Positions 17,361-25,564 of a stretch of 64,000 bases of DNA are shown piece by piece; position 1 is the first letter of the stretch, and each line of letters starts with the position of its first letter. The stretch comes from Vulcanimicrobiota bacterium. Its GTDB lineage: Bacteria > Vulcanimicrobiota > Vulcanimicrobiia > Vulcanimicrobiales > Vulcanimicrobiaceae. The notes beneath the pieces were generated by a model. That model made no database searches. It saw only the letters and a program-made list of their open reading frames with translations, and was not told the DNA's origin. The position numbers were made by a program, and so were the translations under genes. The stretch is taken from assembly GCA_013036095.1 (NCBI GenBank), contig JAAXCW010000004.1, forward strand, positions 186,001 through 250,000, in the 5' to 3' direction.

Positions 17361-17869
17361 TGGAGACGATCGAAACCGAAAGGCTGCTCATGCGAAAATG
17401 GGACGTCGAGGGCGATCTCGACGATGCGTTCTCATTTTACGGTGACGCGGAGACCATGCGCTTCATTCCCGGTGGCGTGAAAGACCGTGAGCAGACGCGG
17501 GCATCTTTGCAGCGCATGTTCGATCGCGACAAGGAAGACGGATTCGGCATTTGGCCGGTCGTGCATAAGGCCGATCGGCGGGTGATCGGCGCTTGCGGCG
17601 TCTTCTACATTCCCGATCATGCGCCCGACGTCGAAATCGCTTGGCTCTTCGATAAAGGGTACCACGGACGCGGTTACGCGACCGAGGCTGCGCGCGCTGT
17701 GACGGAGTTTTCTTTTGCCGAATTGCGTATGCCGGTTTTGTATGCGCTGATCCATCAGGCCAACGAGCCCTCGATCCGCGTGGCCGACCGCCTAGGAATG
17801 AGCTTCACCCGGATGATGTACGCCTACGACCGCGACCTGCGGCTGTATGAAAGGCAGGCACCGCAGTGA
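17360..17869 (+). CDS. GNAT N-acetyltransferase, RimJ/RimL type
   Basis: A 169-residue single-domain GNAT protein. METIETERLLMRKWDVEGDL is the usual RimJ/RimL-type start, and AWLFDKGYHGRGYATEAAR is the acetyl-CoA pyrophosphate-binding loop, followed by NEPSIRVADRLGMSF. The family acetylates ribosomal protein N-termini or small amines; the target here is unknown. ATG overlaps the cyclase stop as TGATG, and its stop overlaps the tyrosinase start as GTGA, so it belongs to the cyclase-tyrosinase operon. Confidence 0.87.
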   Translation: METIETERLLMRKWDVEGDLDDAFSFYGDAETMRFIPGGVKDREQTRASLQRMFDRDKEDGFGIWPVVHKADRRVIGACGVFYIPDHAPDVEIAWLFDKGYHGRGYATEAARAVTEFSFAELRMPVLYALIHQANEPSIRVADRLGMSFTRMMYAYDRDLRLYERQAPQ

Positions 17870-19260
17870 ACCGGCGTCTCTTCGTGCTTTCAAGCTCGGC
17901 AGCCGCACTCGCGGCCTGCTCGAGCTCGTCGCCGTTGGTGCCGGCCGCCCCGACGTTCGTGCGTCAAGAGGTGACGGAATTCGCCGCCAGCCCCGTGCTG
18001 GTCAAGGCGTTTCGCGACGGCGTCCGGGCGATGATGGCCTTTCCGGACATCACCGATCCGCGCAGCTGGCAATACTGGCACAACAGTCATTGGATGGCGA
18101 CGGGAATGCCGCCGGCCGCGATGGCCTCCGTTTGGAACCAATGCCCGCACCGCAAGCCGTACTTCTATGTTTGGCACCGCGCGTTTCTGTTTTTCTTCGA
18201 AGCGATGCTGCGCTCGATGTCCGGCAATGCAAATTTCGCGCTGCCTTATTGGAATTATTACAAGCATCCACAGCTCCCGGACATTTTCGCGCAGCCGCTC
18301 CTTACCGACGGCACGCCAAATCCACTGTACTGGCCCGTGCGCGAAGGAAGCCTCGTTACGGGCCTCAGTTATGAGGCCTTCAGCCCTGCCCTCACCGCAT
18401 TTAATCGCGATCCGGCAAACGCCGATACCTTCGAGCAAGTGATGGAAGGCAATCCGCACGGACACATCCACGATATGGTGGGCGGCGACATGGGCGAGGT
18501 GCCAACGGCCGCGGCGGACCCGATTTTTTGGGTGCACCATTGTAATGTCGATCGGCTCTGGTCGGCATGGATGAACGCGGGCGGCGGCCGGCGACTTCCG
18601 AACGCAGGCGATCGGTGGTTCAACAAATCGTTCACCTTTAATACTTCCGGTTCGTGGACGCTTGGTGTTTCGGACGTGACCGATACCGCGCGTCTGAACT
18701 ACACGTACAGCGATCTGGCGCTGCCGGCCATTCCGGCGGGCGGCGTCATTCCGGAGATTTCTATCGCGCGACACCTGAACGGACACTACATGCAAGCCGA
18801 AGGAGCTCAAGCTCAAGCCCAAGCCCAATCTCAGGTCGCCGGATCGTTTTCGCTCGACTTACAAACGCTGCAGCTAACGATACCGCTCGCGGCGTCGCAG
18901 ATCGACGCGGCCGCCATCCTGATCCTCGACGGCGCGCAACTTACCGGGACGGGCGGTCTGAGCGGCTATAGTTATAACCTGTATGTGAATCTTCCCAACG
19001 GCACGACTCCCGACAACGAAGAAATCGATTTCGATCTCGGCCAGCTCGGCTCGTACGTATACTCCATCGAAGCCATGAACGCCGTGGCCGGTAACGTGCA
19101 AATCGCCTACCCGATCGGGCGCGTGATCGCGCAGCAGCTCGCCGCCGGACTTGCGCCGTCCACGAACGTGACGATAACGTTCGCCGTCTTCGGCGATCCG
19201 CAAAGCGACGCGTCGTCGACCCCGATGATGCAGTTCAGGCAGCTCTTACTGCAAGGCTAA
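17866..19260 (+). CDS. Lipoprotein tyrosinase-family copper oxidase
   Basis: A 464-residue protein with an RR-containing leader ending in a lipobox (ALAAC, Cys18). The tyrosinase/catechol oxidase domain has the type-3 copper ligands: CuA in WHNSHW (H75 or H72), CPHRK (H95) and WHRAF (H104); CuB in PHGHIHD (H198, H202) and FWVHHCNVDR (H225). A C-terminal ~150-residue beta-rich extension starts after an Ala-Gln repeat near residue 310, comparable to the shielding domains of other tyrosinases. Oxidation of phenols to quinones or melanin precursors outside the cytoplasm is likely. It starts with GTG in a GTGA overlap with the GNAT gene. Confidence 0.88.
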   Translation: MNRRLFVLSSSAAALAACSSSSPLVPAAPTFVRQEVTEFAASPVLVKAFRDGVRAMMAFPDITDPRSWQYWHNSHWMATGMPPAAMASVWNQCPHRKPYFYVWHRAFLFFFEAMLRSMSGNANFALPYWNYYKHPQLPDIFAQPLLTDGTPNPLYWPVREGSLVTGLSYEAFSPALTAFNRDPANADTFEQVMEGNPHGHIHDMVGGDMGEVPTAAADPIFWVHHCNVDRLWSAWMNAGGGRRLPNAGDRWFNKSFTFNTSGSWTLGVSDVTDTARLNYTYSDLALPAIPAGGVIPEISIARHLNGHYMQAEGAQAQAQAQSQVAGSFSLDLQTLQLTIPLAASQIDAAAILILDGAQLTGTGGLSGYSYNLYVNLPNGTTPDNEEIDFDLGQLGSYVYSIEAMNAVAGNVQIAYPIGRVIAQQLAAGLAPSTNVTITFAVFGDPQSDASSTPMMQFRQLLLQG

Positions 19261-19576
19261 GGCGACTAGCGCTTCGCCGGACGTTGCCTTCAAGGCTGGA
19301 GTTGAACAGCCGCTTTGGGTCTTTGAGCTGCGCACCTTTCGCGAATGTCAGTTTGACGATGCTCTTGTAGGACTCGCCCGTGCAGATGATCCCATCGTGA
19401 GACCAGACGGGCACGCCCCGCCATTTCCACTCCTCCACGACTTCAGGATCGGCTTGCTTGATGAGCTTGCGCATTCTTGAGAGCGTCTCGCCGCGCCAGT
19501 CGCCCAGCTCTTTGATTCGGCCGTCAATCAGTTTAGATGGAGATCCAACGCTTTTTGCGGCGGCGGTCTTCTTCAT
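19235..19576 (-). CDS. DUF1801 protein, C-terminally short
   Basis: A 113-residue protein matching the DUF1801 pattern up to WKWRGVPVWSHDGIICTGES and KDPKRLFNSSLEGNVRR. Family members usually continue with ~30 more residues (an AIDxxEGDxID-like stretch). Here the sequence departs after NVRR and ends within the 3' overlap with the tyrosinase gene, so it is probably truncated or shifted at the end. It is cotranscribed with the globin-ankyrin gene through an ATGA overlap. Confidence 0.8.
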   Translation of the reverse strand: MKKTAAAKSVGSPSKLIDGRIKELGDWRGETLSRMRKLIKQADPEVVEEWKWRGVPVWSHDGIICTGESYKSIVKLTFAKGAQLKDPKRLFNSSLEGNVRRSASRLSLAVRAA

Positions 19577-20580
19577 GCGCGCTCCTTTAGCAATTGGGCG
19601 ACTTCTTTCCGGCGGCAGTTCAGTGCACGTTGCAGCGGCGTGTCGCCTTTTCTATCCTTGGCCTCCGACGCAGCGCCGCAATCCAGAAGCGCCTGCGCAG
19701 TCTCCTTAAATCCGCGCCTCGCCGCCATATGCAGCGGGGTCGCTCGCGTGACTCCGCCGCACGCGTTCACACCGCTGCCGGCGCGCACCAACGCCCGAAC
19801 GATCTCCGGCCCGGCCATTGAAGCGCATTCATTAGCCACACTGTAGAGCGGCGTGTGTCCGCCGCCATCGAGCGCGTTCGCATCCGCTCCCAGCTTCAGC
19901 AAAGATTCCACCACGTCCACGCAACCCGCACCGGATGCGACGTGCAAGAGTGTTTTTCCGGCAAACCGCGACGTCATGAGCGACGGCTCGCGCTCGACGG
20001 CATCACTTGCGAAGCGAATCAGTGCGGGGCGGTGCGATTGCATCATGCGCGCGAGCACGCCCACGAAGACCGAAGGCCGTGAGGCAAATCGCGGCGCTAA
20101 CGCGATGGCCTCTTGGTCGTTGCCGCCGCTAATCGCCGCGATGCATTCATCCAAGGCGCGCTGCTCAGCCCAACGCGCGCCGATTTCCTCGGACTGCGGC
20201 GCGTTCGTTTCTTTTCCAATGACGTAAGCAGAGCTTTCAACGAAAAACCCGCGTAGTGTTTTTCGCGTGTCTTCATCCATCTGGAAGGCATCGAGCGCCG
20301 CCTGCATCTGCTTGAGCCACGCGCTTCGCTGCTCAGCGCTGATCTTGAAACGCGCATGCGATTCACGCAGGCTCAGCCACCAACGTTTCTGCGTTTGCTC
20401 CTCGTAGCCGCCCAAGAACTGGATGAGGAATGCGGCAAACTCCTCAGTCGCGCATCGAAGAGTTTTGCCGGGGAAGAGCGGGCGCAAAACCTCGTCCTTG
20501 CCAACGCCCGCGTAAAATTCAGCCGACAGCCGCTTACAGCCCGCTTCACCGCCAAGCGCCTCCAAGAGGCCGGTGCGCAT
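19573..20580 (-). CDS. Truncated hemoglobin fused to ankyrin repeats
   Basis: A 335-residue protein. Residues 1 to ~125 fit a group II truncated globin: LLEALGGEAGCKRLSAEFYA, the conserved LRPLFPG, a GGYEEQTQKRWW loop, and the proximal haem histidine H75 in LRESHARFKIS. Residues ~215-335 carry three ankyrin repeats (GKTLLHVASGAGCVDVVESL, HTPLYSVANE, ATPLHMAARRGFKETAQALL, DTPLQRALNCR). No membrane segment is seen, so this is probably a cytoplasmic O2/NO-binding protein with a protein-interaction module. The DUF1801 gene follows by ATGA overlap. Confidence 0.82.
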   Translation of the reverse strand: MRTGLLEALGGEAGCKRLSAEFYAGVGKDEVLRPLFPGKTLRCATEEFAAFLIQFLGGYEEQTQKRWWLSLRESHARFKISAEQRSAWLKQMQAALDAFQMDEDTRKTLRGFFVESSAYVIGKETNAPQSEEIGARWAEQRALDECIAAISGGNDQEAIALAPRFASRPSVFVGVLARMMQSHRPALIRFASDAVEREPSLMTSRFAGKTLLHVASGAGCVDVVESLLKLGADANALDGGGHTPLYSVANECASMAGPEIVRALVRAGSGVNACGGVTRATPLHMAARRGFKETAQALLDCGAASEAKDRKGDTPLQRALNCRRKEVAQLLKERA

Positions 20581-20663
20581 ACTCCACTCATTAGTCTACC
20601 GATTGTGCAGCGCCTTGGGGGGCAGGTCGCCGTTGCATCAGCGCGGGAACAAGTGGCTGAGGT

Positions 20664-22241
20664 ATGGCTATGAACGCAAGGAACATCGCGGTGCGAGTTG
20701 TTCTATCCCTCATTATCGCCGCGTCGGGCGTAGCGAACGCCGGCGCTCAGGCCCAGGCGATTAGCATTTCGATCAATACATTCAACGCCTGTGGCAATTC
20801 GGTACTCGGCAACGTTGCCGTTCAACTGAATGGGGAAACTTACCGGACTAACGCAAACGGCGAAGCTTTTTCCCAAATGCCTTCGAACATTTACAGCGTC
20901 GAAGTACGGGCCGCGGCGCCGGGCGTGCCGCCTGGCAAAGTCGCCTACATTCTCTTTTCCGAAGCCGGCCAGTCGGGCGAGCAGAAATACTCCGCCGACG
21001 CGTCGGGCATCGCCAGGTTCACCCCCGCTAACGGCGCTCTTTTGGTGTATATGGGCGCATGCTCGGCGAAGACGGTCAAAGTGAAAATCGCAACCACCCG
21101 AGCCTGCACCGACAAAGCCGGCGAAGGGTTTAACATGCAGGAAGGCGTCGCCGTGAACATCGGCGGCAAGATCTTTACGAGCAATGCGAATGGCGTCATC
21201 GAGGCCGAGGTGCCCGCGGGGACCTATTCCGTCACCGCGGCGTGGAAGGACTACCCCCTCGGTTACGTTGCGCAGAACGGTCTTCGGCAAAAGCAGAACG
21301 AGGACGGAAAGTCCACCGTGCGACTGGACGAAAGCGGGGAGACGCTCGAGGTGCGGATGCTGACGTGCGATCCCGACGGTCAACCGAAAGCGCGCGCGGT
21401 CATCTCCGCGATCGGCGTGGACTTCGGCGGCTTACCGGCTACTATTCGGGTGATTCGTAGTAGATACCACGGCCACGCGTTCGTCGGCATGAAATTACGG
21501 GACGGTGATCAAGTGGTTGTCGGCGGGACTGCAACGCTAAAGTGGCTGCAAGGTAATCGCACGATCTCTTTTGAGGATCCAAGGACAAATTCGATCGTTC
21601 TGATCGGACCGGACACTACCCCCACCGGAAACAAGGCGCCGGAGAGCAGAAGCGTCTTTCAAGTCTTGCAAGGCGTGGTAGATTTTCTTACGCCGGCAAG
21701 GGAGCCTGACGTACCACAATTCACGCCGTCGACACGTACCTTCGTGGCGGCGGAGAAAGGAACACAGTTTAGCATCGCGTACGATCGGACGACGCAAACC
21801 GGCAGCGTCGCCGTGAAACAAGGCTCGGTTTTGGTTCTGCCGAGAAATACGGCACTGAAACCGGTCACATTACAAGCGCGGCAACAGGTTGCAGTCACGT
21901 TAAATCGCGTTGGTTCGATCAAAGGGCCCGGCGTAGTCGCGCAGACGCAATCCGGCGGGCAAACGATGCGATCCGCGCACGGCTGCGTCGGATTCGACGG
22001 CACCTGGCAAACACCGAGCGGTACGATGCATCTTCTCAACGGAAATGGTTCCTACGCCGACACGATGTTGCAGGGAGCAGTTTCGGGGAACGTATTGCGC
22101 GGCATATGGCGCCACCCGACGGTCGGTCAGGGTACGTTCGCATTCACGCTTGCGCCCGACGGCGATTCGCTCACCACGATTTGGACGACCTCGAGCGGCG
22201 CCAGCGGTTCCTACACCACCGCGCGCTGCATCGGTCCTTGA
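20664..22241 (+). CDS. Secreted FecR-like protein with two carboxypeptidase-type beta-sandwich repeats
   Basis: A 525-residue protein with a signal peptide (VVLSLIIAASGVANAGAQAQ). Two Ig-like regulatory repeats (residues ~30-110 and ~135-225) each contain GETYRTNANGEAF / GKIFTSNANGVIEAEVPAG-type lines. A FecR-like segment follows (FVAAEKGTQFSIAYDRTTQT, VAVKQGSVLVLP, LQARQQVAV). The last ~85 residues are a GTW...GIWRHP...C module also found in the broken gene downstream on the opposite strand. Probably a surface or periplasmic protein; function unknown. The ATG at 20670 is an alternative start. Confidence 0.75.
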   Translation: MAMNARNIAVRVVLSLIIAASGVANAGAQAQAISISINTFNACGNSVLGNVAVQLNGETYRTNANGEAFSQMPSNIYSVEVRAAAPGVPPGKVAYILFSEAGQSGEQKYSADASGIARFTPANGALLVYMGACSAKTVKVKIATTRACTDKAGEGFNMQEGVAVNIGGKIFTSNANGVIEAEVPAGTYSVTAAWKDYPLGYVAQNGLRQKQNEDGKSTVRLDESGETLEVRMLTCDPDGQPKARAVISAIGVDFGGLPATIRVIRSRYHGHAFVGMKLRDGDQVVVGGTATLKWLQGNRTISFEDPRTNSIVLIGPDTTPTGNKAPESRSVFQVLQGVVDFLTPAREPDVPQFTPSTRTFVAAEKGTQFSIAYDRTTQTGSVAVKQGSVLVLPRNTALKPVTLQARQQVAVTLNRVGSIKGPGVVAQTQSGGQTMRSAHGCVGFDGTWQTPSGTMHLLNGNGSYADTMLQGAVSGNVLRGIWRHPTVGQGTFAFTLAPDGDSLTTIWTTSSGASGSYTTARCIGP

Positions 22242-22285
22242 CATCGTTTCCAAATTCACGAAGCCTGTCACGCGGAGCGAACGTA

Positions 22286-22678
22286 CTACGGACTGTGCAG
22301 ACAGTTCCCGGTCCAGGTGCCCCCGGGTATCCCATTAGCCCAACGCCAACTGCCGCTGAATCCGCTTTGATCGGCCGACAGCATCAAGTTTACGGTCCCC
22401 GACTGATTCGACTGTGCCGTGCTGGTCGGGTGGCTCCAGCGACCCTTGAACGTGCGCCCATGTTCGGTGCCGTTCACCAGGTAACGGCTCTGATCGTAGA
22501 CGTACGTTCCGAAAAGGGCATGAGTCGCAGTCTTGTGTTAGCCCGGCCGTTGGAAGGTCGTGGGACCGAACGTCGTCGACCACGTCCCCACGAAATGCGG
22601 GCACGTTACTGCGCGTGCTGGGGCGGCAAGTAATAACAATGACAGCGATGTCATAGCGACGGCGGCTAATGAGCGCAC
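22286..22678 (-). pseudogene. Secreted GTW-module protein broken by an in-frame UAA
   Basis: GTG at 22678 has AAAGGA eight bases upstream and begins a signal peptide (AAVAMTSLSLLLLAAPARA). The mature part starts CPHFVGTWSTTFGP. A TAA at 22538-22540 interrupts the frame, after which the same frame continues meaningfully (LFGTYVYDQSRYLVNGTEHG, FKGRWSHP, GFSGSWRWANGIPGGTWTGN) to a stop at 22286. The downstream half resembles the C-terminal module of the convergent 20664 gene. A point mutation or a sequencing error would explain it. Confidence 0.72.
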
Positions 22679-22799
22679 GGAGCGATCCTTTCTGCGCGAG
22701 TCTCTTCGTTCTCGCGTTGGAATCTTTTTCGCCCTCGGAATCGGCGCCTGTTCGCTGGGACGAGAATGCAAGTGGTGCCTTGTCACCATAAGTCCGGCA

Positions 22800-22833
22800 T
22801 GTGGTGATTGCCAAGAGACTTGTGGTGATTGCC
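22800..22833. promoter_or_regulatory. Pair of 13-bp direct repeats at 21-bp period, possible AraC-family operator
   Basis: tgtggtgattgcc occurs at 22800-22812 and again, without change, at 22821-22833. The 21-bp offset is two helical turns, the spacing of AraC-type half-sites. The pair lies ~120-155 bp upstream of the broken secreted-protein gene that starts at 22678 on the minus strand. Related repeats with the same spacing lie upstream of the AraC-type regulator gene (26757-26805). Confidence 0.55.
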
Positions 22834-22860
22834 TCAACGACCCGCGCGACCGCTGAACCA

Positions 22861-23169
22861 TCACTTGTTATCCTTGACCTGCTCCAGGGGCTGCGGTTCG
22901 TCGGATCGGAAAAAGGCGAGAACGTCATCAGCAAACCGGCCCGGCTCGTCCATGGTCACGATTCTCATTTGCCGGTCACTCCATTGGCCCTCAGTCCAGA
23001 AGTAGGCGCGCACGAGTGGTTGTGGACGATCGTCGAAAGCGGGCTCGCAGGTCACCCACCGGTGCGGGCCAATCCATTGTTCATACCATTCCACGCCGGC
23101 AGGCGAACTCGTCATTTTCGGTGCGGCATCTGGATTGGTCTCCGTTGTTGCAATTCGATATTCTCCCAA
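22861..23169 (-). CDS. Hypothetical protein (about 102 aa)
   Basis: The frame contains EWYEQWIGPHRWVTCEPAFD and VRAYFWTEGQWSDRQMRIVT, giving a Trp-rich, probably cytoplasmic domain with a natural-looking C-terminus. It has a TTG start at 23169. The frame stays open upstream (GERTIGGPLHHWAESVDRAL) without a good start codon, so a longer or truncated gene is possible. No family recognised. It lies in the region with several broken genes. Confidence 0.45.
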   Translation of the reverse strand: MGEYRIATTETNPDAAPKMTSSPAGVEWYEQWIGPHRWVTCEPAFDDRPQPLVRAYFWTEGQWSDRQMRIVTMDEPGRFADDVLAFFRSDEPQPLEQVKDNK

Positions 23170-23336
23170 CGCTCTGTCGACACTCTCCGCCCAGTGGTGT
23201 AAAGGACCGCCAATGGTCCGTTCACCGCCAGGCAGACCACTATCCGTTCGCGCAGTCCGCGGCCGAAAAGGTGCGGGATCTCCCCTTTGACTTTATTCTT
23301 GCTGAGATTTTTTTCGCCGAGCTTTGCTAGGCTAAA

Positions 23337-23694
23337 TTACCGTTTCATGCCGGACTCGTCGCGCCAGTCACCATCTGTCCAGGAATAACGAGCTCCAGCG
23401 TCATCACGAATGCGTACCGAAGCAGGTGAAAACGGCGCTTTAGCGGCCGGGGATTTGCCGACGCCACGTCTGTCATATCGAACCACGTGGTACTTCGGAC
23501 AGCGCAGGCCACATGTCGTCCCATAGCACCGAGTGCAGCAGCCCATCGTGCAGAAGAACGACCGAGCATCCGGCTCCGAGGTGTTCGTAGTAGAGTCGTC
23601 CTCCGCCGCTGGTATCGACGAAGCCAGGCGAAGCCACTGAGTGTTGTTGCCCCGTTCCGCGAAGCGCAATGGGCAAGGCCGAAACAACTTTCAC
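23337..23694 (-). pseudogene. Alpha/beta-hydrolase relic with frameshift
   Basis: From ATG at 23694 the frame reads GFVDTSGGGRLYYEHLGAGC, SVVLLHDGLLHSVLWDDMWP and stops. A second frame then continues with KYHVVRYDRRGVGKSPAAKA. Joined, this is the N-terminal third of an alpha/beta hydrolase (oxyanion-loop HDG region, then YDxRGxGxS). The nucleophile elbow and everything beyond are absent. A frameshift plus a large deletion makes it non-functional. Confidence 0.7.
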
Positions 23695-23891
23695 CCGCTG
23701 CGTTGGATTATTTCGCGGTTCGGTCTTACTATAGGTTTCTCGCGTGATGTCGTCGCCGCTGCTTTGTTGGTAGGCATCATGGCGACTTTCCTTTGTTCGC
23801 TAAATAATTGTCCTAGTTGTTGTCGAAAGGGCCGATGAGCGTCGGTATTTGGGGCAAACGTGATCGTGCGCCGCAGCTCGTCAGCGTGTTG

Positions 23892-25499
23892 CTATACACT
23901 CGGTTGTGTGCGCGTTTGCTGCCGCTCGAACTCCACGTAGCTGTCGCGATGTCGTTGAAACCAATTCAAGATCGGATCCGCATGCTGTCTCAAGAGTTGA
24001 AACGATGGGTCGATTTCAACATCCGGCTTTAGAATATTGTCGGAATCGCTGACATTGGTATAAGATTTCGTGGAATACGTTATCGTGATTCCTGAGTTTG
24101 GAAGCAGCATATCACGCGATTCCTGATAACCGTTCGGCCTTTCGCCGGCGGGTTCTCCCAGCAAGACCGCACCGATCTTCTTTAAATCCACCGCATTGGT
24201 AACGCCCGCAGAGAAGGTCGCGCGCCCGATAGCAACATAAAGACGTCGGCTCTTACTGACGATCCGCTTTGAAAGGGGCTCGACAAGGGCCGAGCGACCG
24301 ACGAGGAAGTCTCCTCCGCCGTTCTCGCGCATATCGATCAATATGCGGGCGCTTGGATGTGAGTCCACGAGGCTGAAGAAATTGGCAGCCGCTGATGGTA
24401 AGTTATCATAACTATTAAAAACGGCGTACACCAAATTTTCTGCCGGCAGATAGATTGAAGCGAACGAAGCCTCAGCGCGCTTCGCATATTCCGTGCCGCC
24501 CAACTGGGCGAACTGCACTTCCTTGGTGATGGCTATGGGCGTAACGCGAATGATGCGAAGAAATTTATCGTTTCGCACTTTGAAATCTACTGGCGAAGAA
24601 GCATCTTTGATGAAGCCAAAGGCTTGCAGGCGTTCCGCAGACATCATATAGACCGGCGTACGGTCGAGCTCATACCAAGCAGTCTCGCCCTTCGAAACGA
24701 GCGTATCAGCCGCTTGGCGAATCCGACCGATCGACACGCCGTTGATCGCTATCACTTCGTCTCCAAGGATCATCGACAGGGACGGCTCGGCCGCAACCAC
24801 GCGCAGGTGATTTCCAAACCAAAATACTTGTAGGGGATAACGGTGAAAACTCGGTGGCGTTACGACTCGCGTATGCGCATCGCCAACATCGGCCGTTATT
24901 CTGCCGAGTCCCGTAACAGCGCCCGTCGGTGTAGCGCTCGAGGGCAGTAACTCCATCGCAGCAACTTCCGCTTGAAACTGCGATCGTGAGATTAAATGAA
25001 ATAAATTTGCATGGCGCAGCGGTAACTGTTGTGCGAAGTACTCGAAGTCCGCGTCCCAATCTGCAGCGGAAAGATCTCGCAGCACAGGACCGTTCGATTC
25101 ACCGGGCAACATGCGGCGTAGCAAAATGACCCCGACTTCGGGCCCGGCCTGATACCTGCCGTGTAATCGATTTTGCTCTAGGGTGAGATGCAGCGCAACG
25201 GGCGTGCCCGAATACTGAAGCGTCGCCGTCATTGTTTCCCCGGAAATGACGACGTCGGTCAGGGATATCGCGCCAGATCCAAGCGAAACATTGCCGCGTA
25301 TTTCGTTCGTGGCGTCCCGGTCCAAGGTGAGGATGACGTAGACATCCCCCAGAGATGGACCGCTGATAACGCCGCCATAGCGTCCCAGCAGGGCAGCCCC
25401 GTGTGCGCCCGTCGGTTGAGCAACTGCCGATGATGCGAACGATGCCAGAAAGAGAACGCCCGAAAAAAACGCTCGCGCGGCGTGATGGCTACGGATCAT
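23892..25499 (-). CDS. S41 family C-terminal-processing-type peptidase, secreted
   Basis: A 535-residue protein with a signal peptide (FFSGVLFLASFASSAVA). Residues ~30-130 are a beta-rich N-terminal domain, ~230-290 a PDZ-like part (GDEVIAINGVSIGRIRQAAD), and ~340-490 the S41 fold. ARILIDMRENGGGDF and the serine motif AIGRATFSAGVTNA are diagnostic, with the catalytic Ser in TFSAG. It would cleave C-terminal or tail regions of exported proteins, or act like the S41 proteins found near regulators. Convergent or adjacent genes are mostly broken, but this one looks intact. It lies downstream of the AraC regulator, on the same strand. Confidence 0.85.
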   Translation of the reverse strand: MIRSHHAARAFFSGVLFLASFASSAVAQPTGAHGAALLGRYGGVISGPSLGDVYVILTLDRDATNEIRGNVSLGSGAISLTDVVISGETMTATLQYSGTPVALHLTLEQNRLHGRYQAGPEVGVILLRRMLPGESNGPVLRDLSAADWDADFEYFAQQLPLRHANLFHLISRSQFQAEVAAMELLPSSATPTGAVTGLGRITADVGDAHTRVVTPPSFHRYPLQVFWFGNHLRVVAAEPSLSMILGDEVIAINGVSIGRIRQAADTLVSKGETAWYELDRTPVYMMSAERLQAFGFIKDASSPVDFKVRNDKFLRIIRVTPIAITKEVQFAQLGGTEYAKRAEASFASIYLPAENLVYAVFNSYDNLPSAAANFFSLVDSHPSARILIDMRENGGGDFLVGRSALVEPLSKRIVSKSRRLYVAIGRATFSAGVTNAVDLKKIGAVLLGEPAGERPNGYQESRDMLLPNSGITITYSTKSYTNVSDSDNILKPDVEIDPSFQLLRQHADPILNWFQRHRDSYVEFERQQTRTQPSV

Positions 25500-25564
25500 A
25501 CTCCCTATTGTAAGACTGGCTGTCTACCGCCGTCTTGTACCGGCTTAGTAGTTTTGATTCGAAA

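Noticed and set aside
22538-22540. Selenocysteine or recoding explanation for the interrupted secreted gene
   Set aside because: The stop is UAA, not UGA, so Sec insertion cannot apply.
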